A DNA stretch of 19,475 nucleotides from Fimenecus sp045532175 (GTDB lineage: Bacteria; Bacillota; Clostridia; Oscillospirales; Acutalibacteraceae), in the NCBI GenBank assembly GCA_045532175.1, contig JAZSFK010000032.1, forward strand, positions 1 through 19,475, in the 5' to 3' direction. Shown piece by piece: positions 1 through 7,009 of this stretch. The position numbers and the translations under genes are program-made. The notes beneath the pieces were generated by a model. The model was not told the origin of the DNA and searched no databases. It worked only from the letters and a program-made list of their open reading frames with translations. Every line of letters begins with the position of its first letter. Position 1 is the first letter of the stretch.

Positions 1-255
1 TTTTCTGTCTTTGCCCATTCTTTCGAACTTAACTTTACCGTCGATAAGTGCGAAGAGAGAGTCATCAGAACCACGACCTACGTTGTTACCCGGGTGGATG
101 TGTGTACCACGCTGTTTAACAAGGATGTTACCTGCGAGAACAAACTGTCCATCTGCACGTTTCACACCAAGACGCTTTGACTCTGAGTCACGGCCGTTCT
201 TTGTTGAACCCATACCTTTTTTATGAGCAAATAACTGAATGTTTAATTTAAGCAT
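1..255 (-). CDS. rpmA: Ribosomal protein L27, 3' end cut by window edge
   Basis: Large-subunit ribosomal protein bL27, which sits near the peptidyl-transferase centre. The 85 codons present read MLKLNIQLFAHKKGMGSTKN, then the typical GRDSESKRLGVKRADGQFV and HIHPGNNVGRGSDDSLFAL stretches. The protein runs off the window with no stop; the family is about 95 residues with this extension, so only roughly ten are missing. Before the usual mature start AHKKG there is a nine-residue leader ending NIQLF. This matches the Firmicutes L27 leader (LNLQFF in Staphylococcus) that is removed by the Prp protease, encoded immediately upstream. The start is ATG at 255-253, inside the last codons of prp (8-nt overlap), with an AGGTG-like site just before it. 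Last visible gene of rplU-prp-rpmA. Confidence 0.97.
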   Translation of the reverse strand, partial: MLKLNIQLFAHKKGMGSTKNGRDSESKRLGVKRADGQFVLAGNILVKQRGTHIHPGNNVGRGSDDSLFALIDGKVKFERMGKDRK

Positions 256-571
256 TAAAAACACCTCTTTCAAGTTTCAAGTTGTTGGGATACTGACTTT
301 GCAACTCACTTAAATGCAAGTACAACCCGTCAGTAATCACTTTCGATTTACGGGCATCGTCAAGACTTAACTTAACTTTTAAGTACCCGTCACGGACTAC
401 TGTTTCCGGCTCTAATTTCATAATTTCGATTATAGTGTTTGCTGCCATATAGACTGCTGAAGAAATTGCACTGCAAACAATGTCTGTGCCCTCTTCACCT
501 GCGCCAGAATGACCGCTTAACTCAAAGGAAACTACCACTTCATCCGAAAACAGAAATTTTGCTGTTGTCAT
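248..571 (-). CDS. prp: Ribosomal-processing cysteine protease Prp
   Basis: Prp (YsxB family) removes the N-terminal leader of L27 in Firmicutes and related phyla so that the ribosome can become active. The 107-residue length is normal for the family. The catalytic pair is visible: His21 in SGHSGAGEEGTD and Cys33 in DIVCSAIS, with the small-residue loop between them. The gene lies between rplU and rpmA, the arrangement that links the protease to its substrate. Its ATG overlaps the rplU stop by one base (TAATG), which suggests translational coupling, and its end overlaps rpmA by 8 nt. The function follows from family membership and context; the paired leader on L27 in the same operon supports it strongly. 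Confidence 0.96.
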   Translation of the reverse strand: MTTAKFLFSDEVVVSFELSGHSGAGEEGTDIVCSAISSAVYMAANTIIEIMKLEPETVVRDGYLKVKLSLDDARKSKVITDGLYLHLSELQSQYPNNLKLERGVFNA

Positions 572-882
572 TATGCGCGAATTTCGGTAATCTCAACCTT
601 TGTATATGGCTGACGATGACCCTTCTTACGCTTTTCGTTCTTCTTTGGTTTGTAAGTAAATACTGTGATTTTCTTACCTTTACCATTCTTGAGAACTTTT
701 GCAGTTACTGTTGCACCGTCAACATAAGGTGCGCCTGCTTTAAGTCCGTCTTCTGAACCAACTGCGAGAACCTTGTCAAAAGTAATCTCTGCATCTGCTT
801 CTACGTCAAGCTTTTCTACAAATACAACGTCGCCGTTCTGTACTTTGTACTGCTTGCCGCCTGTTACGATGATTGCGTACAT
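571..882 (-). CDS. rplU: Ribosomal protein L21
   Basis: Large-subunit protein bL21, which binds 23S rRNA. The 103-residue length is standard. The start MYAIIVTGGKQYKVQNGDVV and the C-terminal basic signature KPKKNEKRKKGHRQPYTKVEI are diagnostic of the family. It is the first gene of the rplU-prp-rpmA operon. A sigma-A-type promoter lies about 110 nt upstream, leaving a leader of about 100 nt. The site before the ATG is a modest AGGT. Confidence 0.98.
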   Translation of the reverse strand: MYAIIVTGGKQYKVQNGDVVFVEKLDVEADAEITFDKVLAVGSEDGLKAGAPYVDGATVTAKVLKNGKGKKITVFTYKPKKNEKRKKGHRQPYTKVEITEIRA

Positions 883-984
883 TTTTCTAACCTACCTTAA
901 ATATAGACTCGCTATCGAGGGTGGAAAACTCACTTGCAGTATGCATTTTTTATAAAATGACACACTACCCCCTAATATGCGGCT
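883..984 (-). promoter_or_regulatory. 5' leader of the rplU operon, possible L21 autoregulatory leader
   Basis: The predicted transcript has about 100 nt before rplU. It contains a GC-rich hairpin (CTCG-ATAG-CGAG at 908-919), and a GGGGGU segment near the 5' end could pair with ACCCUC just before that hairpin. L21 leaders are known autoregulatory elements in Firmicutes. I cannot confirm a match to that family from sequence reading alone. Confidence 0.35.
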
Positions 985-989
985 TGAAT

Positions 990-1018
990 ATGATAACAGA
1001 AAGCTTGTCAAATGTCAA
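990..1018 (-). promoter_or_regulatory. Sigma-A-type promoter for rplU-prp-rpmA
   Basis: On the minus strand, -35 TTGACA (1013-1018), a 17-bp spacer and -10 TATCAT (990-995). The -35 is a perfect consensus and covers the TGA stop (1015-1017) of the upstream zinc-ribbon gene, so the two units are packed with no spare sequence between them. Confidence 0.85.
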
Positions 1019-1758
1019 GCATTTTCTTTTTCGTTAAGTTTTTCTATTCTTCCCAGTGCCATTTTACCTACGAAGAAGCCGATAACGAGTGTTCCTATCA
1101 GAATAAAAACTTTAACCACTGTTACAATTTGTGCCATATCTACATAGGAAATCAATCCTGCATTAGCCCACATTCCCGTTAGGCTTGATATAATACCTGA
1201 AAGCTTAAGGCTAAGCCAGTCACAGAGGAATGGCAGGAAAAACAACGAAATTGATGCTCTTTTCAGCTTCTTATCAACATTTATAAAAGCAAGATGATAA
1301 AAGGCAAAACTAACCAAAGGAAATACAATTAATTGAATTACGGCTATTATGATACTATAGGTGCTTCCAATGGAGGTTAGGTATGCATTATCATAATCAT
1401 TATATAAAGCTTTCGTATAAATCTCGTTGTAAATATCTAAACCAACAGAGGTGATAAATGACATAATTGCATTGTAAACAATTACAGCAACAGGTACAAA
1501 CCATGCACGGAAGGGAAATTTAGATTTTTTCTTAACGGGCTCTTGCGGTGCATAGTACATCTCCTGCTGCGCATAACCATAGTTTTGTTGCGCATAGCCG
1601 TAATTCTGCTGTGGTGCATATTGTGGCTGCGAAGTGTATTGTGGCGGTTGTGGTTGCATTACCTCCTCAACGGGTGATGTTTGTCCTTCTAATACATATC
1701 CGCAATTGGGACAGGCATTATTTTCATTCAGTATTGTACCGCATTTTTTACAAAACAT
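1015..1758 (-). CDS. Zinc-ribbon membrane protein of unknown function
   Basis: A 247-residue protein with an N-terminal zinc ribbon: Cys3-x2-Cys6 and Cys16-x2-Cys19 in MFCKKCGTIL...ACPNCGY. This is followed by a low-complexity linker rich in Gln, Pro and Tyr (about 30-75) that includes a tandem NYGYAQQ repeat, then a short Lys-rich stretch (KKKSK) and four likely membrane segments (about 85-105, 134-158, 170-192, 211-233). Such zinc-ribbon plus membrane architectures are common in Clostridia and mostly uncharacterised; a Yip1-like membrane domain is possible, but I see no diagnostic motif. The start is supported by GGGAGAAAG a few bases before the ATG. It has its own promoter and appears monocistronic. 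Confidence 0.85.
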   Translation of the reverse strand: MFCKKCGTILNENNACPNCGYVLEGQTSPVEEVMQPQPPQYTSQPQYAPQQNYGYAQQNYGYAQQEMYYAPQEPVKKKSKFPFRAWFVPVAVIVYNAIMSFITSVGLDIYNEIYTKALYNDYDNAYLTSIGSTYSIIIAVIQLIVFPLVSFAFYHLAFINVDKKLKRASISLFFLPFLCDWLSLKLSGIISSLTGMWANAGLISYVDMAQIVTVVKVFILIGTLVIGFFVGKMALGRIEKLNEKENA

Positions 1759-1798
1759 TTTTCTTTCTCCCTTTACTTTTGTATTTTCTGTTAAATCA

Positions 1799-1827
1799 AT
1801 TATAAAATATCAAATTTATATTTGCAA
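1799..1827 (-). promoter_or_regulatory. Promoter of the zinc-ribbon gene
   Basis: On the minus strand, -35 TTGCAA (1822-1827), 17-bp spacer, consensus -10 TATAAT (1799-1804), about 40 nt ahead of the start codon. Good spacing and a perfect -10. Confidence 0.75.
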
Positions 1828-1906
1828 TACATAACGTAGATAAAAGTGAGGTTTATTCATTGGGATGACTTATTCTTATATTTAATTTATATTTTTTTAT
1901 TTAATA

Positions 1907-1935
1907 TTGTATTATCTGATTTTCTTTGATATAAT
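1907..1935 (+). promoter_or_regulatory. Probable promoter of the ten-gene operon starting with tmk
   Basis: -35 TTGTAT (1907-1912), 17-bp spacer, -10 TATAAT (1930-1935). The -35 is weak. A second TATAAT lies at 1944-1949 in the same AT-rich stretch, so the exact start site is uncertain. No other candidate operon promoter is visible before the next nine tightly packed genes. Confidence 0.55.
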
Positions 1936-1973
1936 ATATTCTGTATAATTAGGTGAATAATGAGGATTTTTAG

Positions 1974-2639
1974 ATGAAAAAGAAAATGATTGTAATCGAA
2001 GGACTTGACGGAAGCGGAAAATCCACTCAGGTTGAGCTTTTGAAGAAAAAACTTATTGAAAACAGTATTGAACTTCGTCAGATTAAGCTTCCTGACTATG
2101 ACAACAAATCAAGCACACTTGTCAAGATGTATTTAAACGGTGAATTCGGCAGCAATCCTGCAGATGTCAACATCTATTCTGCATCGCTTTTCTATGCAGT
2201 TGACAGATATGCGAGTTACAAGAATATCTGGGGTGACGACTACAACAAGGGTACTCTCATCCTTGCTGACCGTTACACAACATCAAATGCAGTACATCAG
2301 ACAGTTAAACTTCCTAAAGAAGAATGGGACAAGTATCTTGACTGGCTTTTCCATACAGAATATGAAATGATGGAAATTCCAAAGCCTGATGCAGTTATTT
2401 ATCTTGATATGGATGTTGATATTTCTCAACGTCTTATGTCAAAAAGATATAACGGTGAAGAAACAAAAAAAGATGTTCACGAGGCAAACGTCGATTACCT
2501 TAAAGCCTGTCGTGAAGCTGCACTTTATACTGCTGACAGATTTAACTGGAATGTAGTTAAATGCTTCGAGGGTGACGAGCCTTTATCAATTGAAGAAATA
2601 GGAAGTACTATTTATAATATAGTTAAGGAGATTATTTAA
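1974..2639 (+). CDS. tmk: Thymidylate kinase (dTMP kinase)
   Basis: Phosphorylates dTMP to dTDP with ATP for DNA synthesis. It is 221 residues long, near the usual 205-215. The P-loop GLDGSGKST is at 10-18, the DRY substrate-binding motif is seen in LADRYTTSNAVHQ, and the Walker-B-like strand is DAVIYLDMDV. The LID region has SQRLMSKRYNGEETKKDVHE. The segment after DRY (TTSNAVHQTVKLPKEEW) differs from the SSLAYQG of textbook enzymes, so this is a divergent Clostridia-type branch, but the kinase fold and key residues are intact. First gene of the plus-strand operon; its stop TAA shares one base with the next ATG (TAATG). A GAGG ribosome site precedes the ATG. Confidence 0.88.
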   Translation: MKKKMIVIEGLDGSGKSTQVELLKKKLIENSIELRQIKLPDYDNKSSTLVKMYLNGEFGSNPADVNIYSASLFYAVDRYASYKNIWGDDYNKGTLILADRYTTSNAVHQTVKLPKEEWDKYLDWLFHTEYEMMEIPKPDAVIYLDMDVDISQRLMSKRYNGEETKKDVHEANVDYLKACREAALYTADRFNWNVVKCFEGDEPLSIEEIGSTIYNIVKEII

Positions 2640-3529
2640 TGAATTTCCATTCACCTACCCTTCAGGACAAAGAATGGGTCGAAAAGGCTTTTCTTGAAGG
2701 TCAGACTGACTGCTGTGAATACTGCTTCGGCAATATTTATATGTGGTCGGATATTTATGACAACAGAATATGTAATGACAATGGCATTTTTGTTTCTGCT
2801 GACTTTACGGACAAGCCTGTTTTTTGCTATCCCATTGGTAATGGTGACAAAAAATCCACAATTTTAAAACTAATTGACTATTCAAAAAGTCTTGGGGTTA
2901 AATTAGAGTTTTTTGGTCTTACTGAAAAGGACAAAGATGAATTAAACTATCTTTTCCCAAATCAATTTGATATTCATGAAACAAGGGATTATTTCGATTA
3001 TCTCTATAAATCCGAGGATTTGGCAAATCTTGTTGGCAGAAAATACCACAGCAAGAAAAATCACGTTTCATATTTTGAAAAGACATTCGACTGGAAATAC
3101 AAGCCTATAAACGAAAGCAATATACAACAATGTATGCTTTTAAATGACCATTGGGAAGGGTTAAATCTCCAGAAAAATCCTGAAGAAATCAGCGATGAAT
3201 GTCTTGCTATACGAAAAGCGTTGAAGGACTATTTCAAGATTGGTTTTGAGGGTGGAGTGCTTACCATTCAAGGTGAAATCGTGGCTTTCACTTTTGGAGA
3301 AAGATTAAACGACAACACTTTCTGTACCCATGTTGAAAAGGCCTACGGCAATATCCGTGGTGCATATCAAATGATAAATCGTGAATTTGCAAGACAGTTA
3401 CAGGACAGATATGAGTTTATAAACCGTGAGGAAGATACGGGTAGTGAGGGACTTCGTCGTGCCAAGCTTTCCTACCAACCACACAGATTGATTATTAAAT
3501 ATTCGGCAGTTTTAAAAAATTATGATTGA
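2639..3529 (+). CDS. DUF2156 / LPG synthase C-terminal domain protein
   Basis: A 296-residue soluble protein of the DUF2156 family, the double-GNAT fold also found as the catalytic C-terminal domain of phosphatidylglycerol lysyltransferase (MprF). Family marks are the N-terminal CCEYCFGNIYMWSDIY, the basic GRKYHSKKNHVSYFEKTF (133-150), the strand LTIQGEIVAFTFGERLN, and the C-terminal REEDTGSEGLRRAKLSYQP. There is no membrane domain, so it is a stand-alone version; aminoacyl transfer is possible by homology, but its substrate is unknown. It overlaps tmk by one base and the next gene by 8 nt. The following gene is also an acyltransferase-fold protein, so the two may act together or have arisen in the same context; that is inference. 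Confidence 0.85.
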   Translation: MNFHSPTLQDKEWVEKAFLEGQTDCCEYCFGNIYMWSDIYDNRICNDNGIFVSADFTDKPVFCYPIGNGDKKSTILKLIDYSKSLGVKLEFFGLTEKDKDELNYLFPNQFDIHETRDYFDYLYKSEDLANLVGRKYHSKKNHVSYFEKTFDWKYKPINESNIQQCMLLNDHWEGLNLQKNPEEISDECLAIRKALKDYFKIGFEGGVLTIQGEIVAFTFGERLNDNTFCTHVEKAYGNIRGAYQMINREFARQLQDRYEFINREEDTGSEGLRRAKLSYQPHRLIIKYSAVLKNYD

Positions 3530-4241
3530 ATTTGCAAGTATAAATGATAAAAAAGAACTTTCCTCACTTTGGCAGATGACGTTTTTAGAGGACAGTCAGG
3601 TTATAGAGCGCTTTTTTCAAAGCATTTTTATAAATGTAATTACTCCTGTTATAAAAATCGATGGTGAAATTGTGTCTTCACTTTTTCTTTTGCCTTGTAA
3701 AATCGGTAAATATGAGGGTAAATGCGTTTACTGTGCTATGACAAGATATTCACATCGCGGTAAGGGATATATGAAAGAGTTATTGGACTTTTCCTATAAT
3801 TACTGCAAGGAAAACGGTTTTGATTTTCTCTTTTTAGTTCCTGCGGAGGAATCACTTTTTGATTACTATGCAAAATGCGGTTTTGAGAAATTCGGCACAG
3901 GCAGACAAGCTATTTTGGGTGAAGCATCACCTGAAATTAGGGATGAATTGGATTATCAATATGAATTGGAGTTTGACAGTTTTGTAATTGATTATTGGAA
4001 AAACTCCTGTACAGTTTATGGCGGCGAAATTACCGATTTCGGACTTGTTTTTGATGATGAAGAAATTGTTATCAGAAATGCAAGAGGTAGTTTCAGTAAT
4101 ATCCCTGAAAAATATAAGAAAGCAAAGACCGTTATTAAAGGTGATATAGATTTCGGTCAAGACTATACACCGTCTATGATTAGAACAGAAAAAGATAAAC
4201 TTAAGAATATACATTGTTACGTTGGAGTAACGTTGGAGTGA
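3522..4241 (+). CDS. GNAT-family N-acetyltransferase
   Basis: A 239-residue protein with a clear GNAT domain in the first half. The acetyl-CoA-binding motif A is CAMTRYSHRGKGYMKELL, with the R/Q-x-x-G-x-G/A loop as HRGKGY (78-83). It is followed by FDFLFLVPAEESLFDYYAKCGFEKFG, the typical motif B with the Tyr-rich helix. Residues after about 130 form a second, less conserved domain that I do not recognise. The substrate cannot be read from the sequence. It starts within the end of the DUF2156 gene (8-nt overlap), which implies coupled translation. Confidence 0.85.
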   Translation: MIEFASINDKKELSSLWQMTFLEDSQVIERFFQSIFINVITPVIKIDGEIVSSLFLLPCKIGKYEGKCVYCAMTRYSHRGKGYMKELLDFSYNYCKENGFDFLFLVPAEESLFDYYAKCGFEKFGTGRQAILGEASPEIRDELDYQYELEFDSFVIDYWKNSCTVYGGEITDFGLVFDDEEIVIRNARGSFSNIPEKYKKAKTVIKGDIDFGQDYTPSMIRTEKDKLKNIHCYVGVTLE

Positions 4242-4245
4242 AATT

Positions 4246-4794
4246 ATGATATACGTATTTTTAGCAAACGGATTTGAAGAAATTGAAGCATTGGCAGTTG
4301 TTGACGTACTTCGCCGCGCAGAATTGGATGTGCTTACAGTTGGTGTCGGCGAAGATTTTGTAATCGGTTCACATCAGATTCCCGTTGCCTGTGACATTCC
4401 TGAAAAGAATCTCATTCTTGACGAAAAAGTTGAAGCTATTGTACTTCCCGGTGGTATGCCGGGTACACTGAACCTTGAAAAAAGTGCGGTTGTACAAAAG
4501 GCTATTGACTGGGCAGTTGAGAACAACAAATTAGTTTGCGCAATCTGTGCAGCACCGTCCATATTGGGACATAAGGGATTATTAAAAGGTAAGAAGGCTA
4601 CATGTTTTCCCGGCTTTGAGGAAGAACTTTTTGGTGCAGAGATTTCAAAAGAGTATGTTGTGAAAGACGGAAACTTCATAACTGCAAAAGGTATGGGTAG
4701 TGCCATAGAATTTGGTTTGCAGATTGCAGAAATACTTACAAGCCCACTTGAAGTAAAAAAAATCAGAGCTTCGTTACAGATATACAATGGATAA
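4246..4794 (+). CDS. DJ-1/PfpI family protein (YajL/ThiJ-like)
   Basis: A 182-residue protein with the whole DJ-1 fold signature. It has the N-terminal GFEEIEALAVVDVLRRA with the conserved Glu14, then VLPGGMPGTLNL, and the nucleophile elbow CAICAAP with Cys101. Members of this branch are described as glyoxalases, chaperones or protein deglycases. The activity of any given member is disputed, so only the family is called. Four bases separate it from the GNAT gene, and it overlaps the next gene by 8 nt. It may serve in repair or detoxification of reactive carbonyls; that is inference from the family. Confidence 0.92.
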   Translation: MIYVFLANGFEEIEALAVVDVLRRAELDVLTVGVGEDFVIGSHQIPVACDIPEKNLILDEKVEAIVLPGGMPGTLNLEKSAVVQKAIDWAVENNKLVCAICAAPSILGHKGLLKGKKATCFPGFEEELFGAEISKEYVVKDGNFITAKGMGSAIEFGLQIAEILTSPLEVKKIRASLQIYNG

Positions 4795-5350
4795 AAAAGA
4801 AACACGAAAACTGCTTTTACAAAAGCGGAATGAAATACCCAAGGAAAAGAAGTTAATATACGACAAAGAAATCAGCAAAAAAATCATAAACTCCGATTAT
4901 TTTAAAAATGCAAGTCAGGTTTTGGTTTTTGCCTCAACGGAAAACGAGTTTGATACGAGATATATTGTTGAACGTTGCCGAATTGAAGGCAAACGGCTAT
5001 ATTACCCTATCTGCATTGATGATTCGGGGAAAATGGAGTTTAAAAAGGCCGATTCCCTTGGAGACTTACAATATGGTATGTACAATATTCTTGAGCCAAA
5101 GTCATATTGCAAGGACTATAAGCAGAAGGAAAATGACATCGTTATTGTCCCCTGCCTTTCCTCCACTGAAAACGGCTCCAGAATAGGCTATGGAAAAGGA
5201 TATTATGACAGATTTTTAAAGGATTTTAACGGTGTGAGTATTTGTCCCTGCTATGAGGAAATGCTTAGCGATACTCTGCCCATCGATGAATTTGATATAA
5301 AAATAAAAATTTTGGTTACACAGAACACTCTTAAGGAGGTAATCCTATGA
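4787..5350 (+). CDS. 5-formyltetrahydrofolate cyclo-ligase
   Basis: Converts 5-formyl-THF to 5,10-methenyl-THF using ATP, returning the storage folate to one-carbon metabolism. It is 187 residues, the normal family length. The N-terminal ETRKLLLQKRNEIP helix carries the basic ATP/substrate residues. The C-terminal signature RIGYGKGYYDRFL (132-144) is the family hallmark (GxGxGYYDR). Members are named ygfA, fau or mthfS in different species. It overlaps the DJ-1 gene at its start (8 nt) and mltG at its end (4 nt, ATGA), so it is well embedded in the operon. An AAGGAGG sequence near its end is the ribosome site for mltG. Confidence 0.95.
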   Translation: MDKKETRKLLLQKRNEIPKEKKLIYDKEISKKIINSDYFKNASQVLVFASTENEFDTRYIVERCRIEGKRLYYPICIDDSGKMEFKKADSLGDLQYGMYNILEPKSYCKDYKQKENDIVIVPCLSSTENGSRIGYGKGYYDRFLKDFNGVSICPCYEEMLSDTLPIDEFDIKIKILVTQNTLKEVIL

Positions 5351-7005
5351 ATAAATTTTCAGATAAATTTTCAAGCAACGATTATGATGACCTTTTAAAT
5401 GAGTATGCAGGTGATGCACTTACAAATGAGCCTGTAAAAAAATCGGTTTCTTCTCAAAAAGAATCTAAATCATCATTTGCACAAAAAATAAGCAATAACG
5501 TAAGACGTAATTACAACAACTCTGTCAGCAAAAATGACGACATCTCTTTTGAAGATGATTTGGCAAACGCCTTCAAAGAGACGGGAACAAGGTCTGCATC
5601 TGCACCAAAACGTTTTACAGGGAACAAACAATATGGCACGACAGAAAGCAACACAACTGTAACGCAACGCAGCAAGCGCTTCAACGTCAATATCGACTAC
5701 AATCCTGAAGAATATGGTGAGCAAAACACCGTAAAAGAATCAGGTTTACCCAACATATTTGCCAAAGTAAAAAAAGACAAACCCGAAAACGAGGATAATA
5801 TGAAAAAAGCAAGTAACAGTTCCGGAGCAGGTTCAAAAACCGGCACAAGAAAAAACACAAAGAATAAAATTTTTGTTAAGAAAAACGGAAAAATTCAGTT
5901 TAACTCTGCCGCATTCAAAAAGGAAGCAACAAAATTCTTCAAGTCCCACTCAAAAGCTCTTACTATGTTCGGCATCTGTATTGCTGTTGCTACCGTTATT
6001 TCCCTTTGTCTTCTCAGTTGTGTAAACGACGTATTGGCAATAAACCGTGAACCGGAACAAATCGAGGTTGTTTTGCCGAATGGTGCAACCACAAAGGATG
6101 CTCTTAAAATCCTTGACGAAGCAGATTTAATTAAAAACCGTACCTTCTGTTATTTATTTGCTCAGATTATGGGCATAGATGATGAGGATTATCTGCCGGG
6201 TGTTTATACACTTTCTCCTGATATGGGCGTTGAAAAAATGCTTCTTCGATTCAAGACAACCGTTACAAAGGGAAGACTCGTTGAAATTGTTGTTCCGGAA
6301 GGCTTTACAATTGACCAGATTTTTGAACGCCTTGAAAAGAACAAGGTCTGCACCTCAGACTCGTTATATAAGGTACTTGAGAGTATAGATTTTTCCGAGG
6401 AATACGACTTTATCGCAAAAATTGACAACAAGGAAGAACGCTATCTCGTAATAGAGGGGTATATGTATCCTGCAACCTACGAATTTGAGCAAGGTTCCGA
6501 CCCTGCTAATGTTATAAGAAAATTCCTTAACAAATTTAAAGAGGTTTGGACAGAGGAATACTCCGCAAAGGCAGCTGAGCTTGGAATGTCTATAGATGAA
6601 ATTATCAGACTTGCTTCTATTATAGAAAAGGAAGGAAACAGCAACGACCAGTTCGTAGAAATCTCATCAGTCCTTCACAACAGACTCCGTCGTTCCGGAA
6701 TTTATCCTACTCTTGATTGTGACTCTACATGGGACTATATTGAGCATAACATTCACACAAGAGTTTACACGGAATCAGAACGTGACAAATATGAGGATAA
6801 TTACTGGACTTACGAATGTATAGGGCTTCCTGCAGGTGCAATCTGTAATCCGGGTAAGGCCGCTATTGAGGCTGCACTTAATCCTGAAAGCAACAATAAT
6901 TATTACTTCCGTCACGACAAAAACGGAAAGATTTATCTTGCCGAAACACTTGAACAGCACAGTGCTAACGGTGCTAAGGTTGAAAAAGTAAATGCAGAGA
7001 GTTGA
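5347..7005 (+). CDS. mltG: Endolytic murein transglycosylase MltG (YceG-like)
   Basis: Cleaves nascent glycan strands in peptidoglycan, acting as a terminator of chain growth at the outer face of the membrane. It is 552 residues, much longer than the usual 330-380. Residues 1-203 form a low-complexity, Ser/Asn/Lys-rich cytoplasmic region; one membrane segment lies at about 204-226; the extracellular part begins with a LysM-like segment (VVLPNGATTKDALKILDEADLI). The catalytic region is RLASIIEKEGNSNDQFVEIS with Glu427 as the expected general acid, followed by SSVLHNRLRRSGIYPTLDCDST. The start is fixed by the AAGGAGG site and the 4-nt overlap with the folate gene. Its neighbour, the U32 gene, is a conserved partner in Firmicutes. 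Confidence 0.95.
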   Translation: MNKFSDKFSSNDYDDLLNEYAGDALTNEPVKKSVSSQKESKSSFAQKISNNVRRNYNNSVSKNDDISFEDDLANAFKETGTRSASAPKRFTGNKQYGTTESNTTVTQRSKRFNVNIDYNPEEYGEQNTVKESGLPNIFAKVKKDKPENEDNMKKASNSSGAGSKTGTRKNTKNKIFVKKNGKIQFNSAAFKKEATKFFKSHSKALTMFGICIAVATVISLCLLSCVNDVLAINREPEQIEVVLPNGATTKDALKILDEADLIKNRTFCYLFAQIMGIDDEDYLPGVYTLSPDMGVEKMLLRFKTTVTKGRLVEIVVPEGFTIDQIFERLEKNKVCTSDSLYKVLESIDFSEEYDFIAKIDNKEERYLVIEGYMYPATYEFEQGSDPANVIRKFLNKFKEVWTEEYSAKAAELGMSIDEIIRLASIIEKEGNSNDQFVEISSVLHNRLRRSGIYPTLDCDSTWDYIEHNIHTRVYTESERDKYEDNYWTYECIGLPAGAICNPGKAAIEAALNPESNNNYYFRHDKNGKIYLAETLEQHSANGAKVEKVNAES

Positions 7006-7009
7006 TGAA

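Noticed and set aside
439..756. 105-codon plus-strand frame opposite prp/rplU
   Set aside because: Lies wholly opposite two recognised genes and shows no family features.
1544..1620. DNA tandem repeat (NYGYAQQ codons) as a possible slippage or phase-variation site
   Set aside because: Only two diverged copies with in-frame units; no homopolymer or exact repeat likely to switch the gene.
4374..4805. 143-codon open frame on the minus strand opposite the DJ-1 gene
   Set aside because: Antisense shadow of a conserved gene; no ribosome site and no recognisable family.
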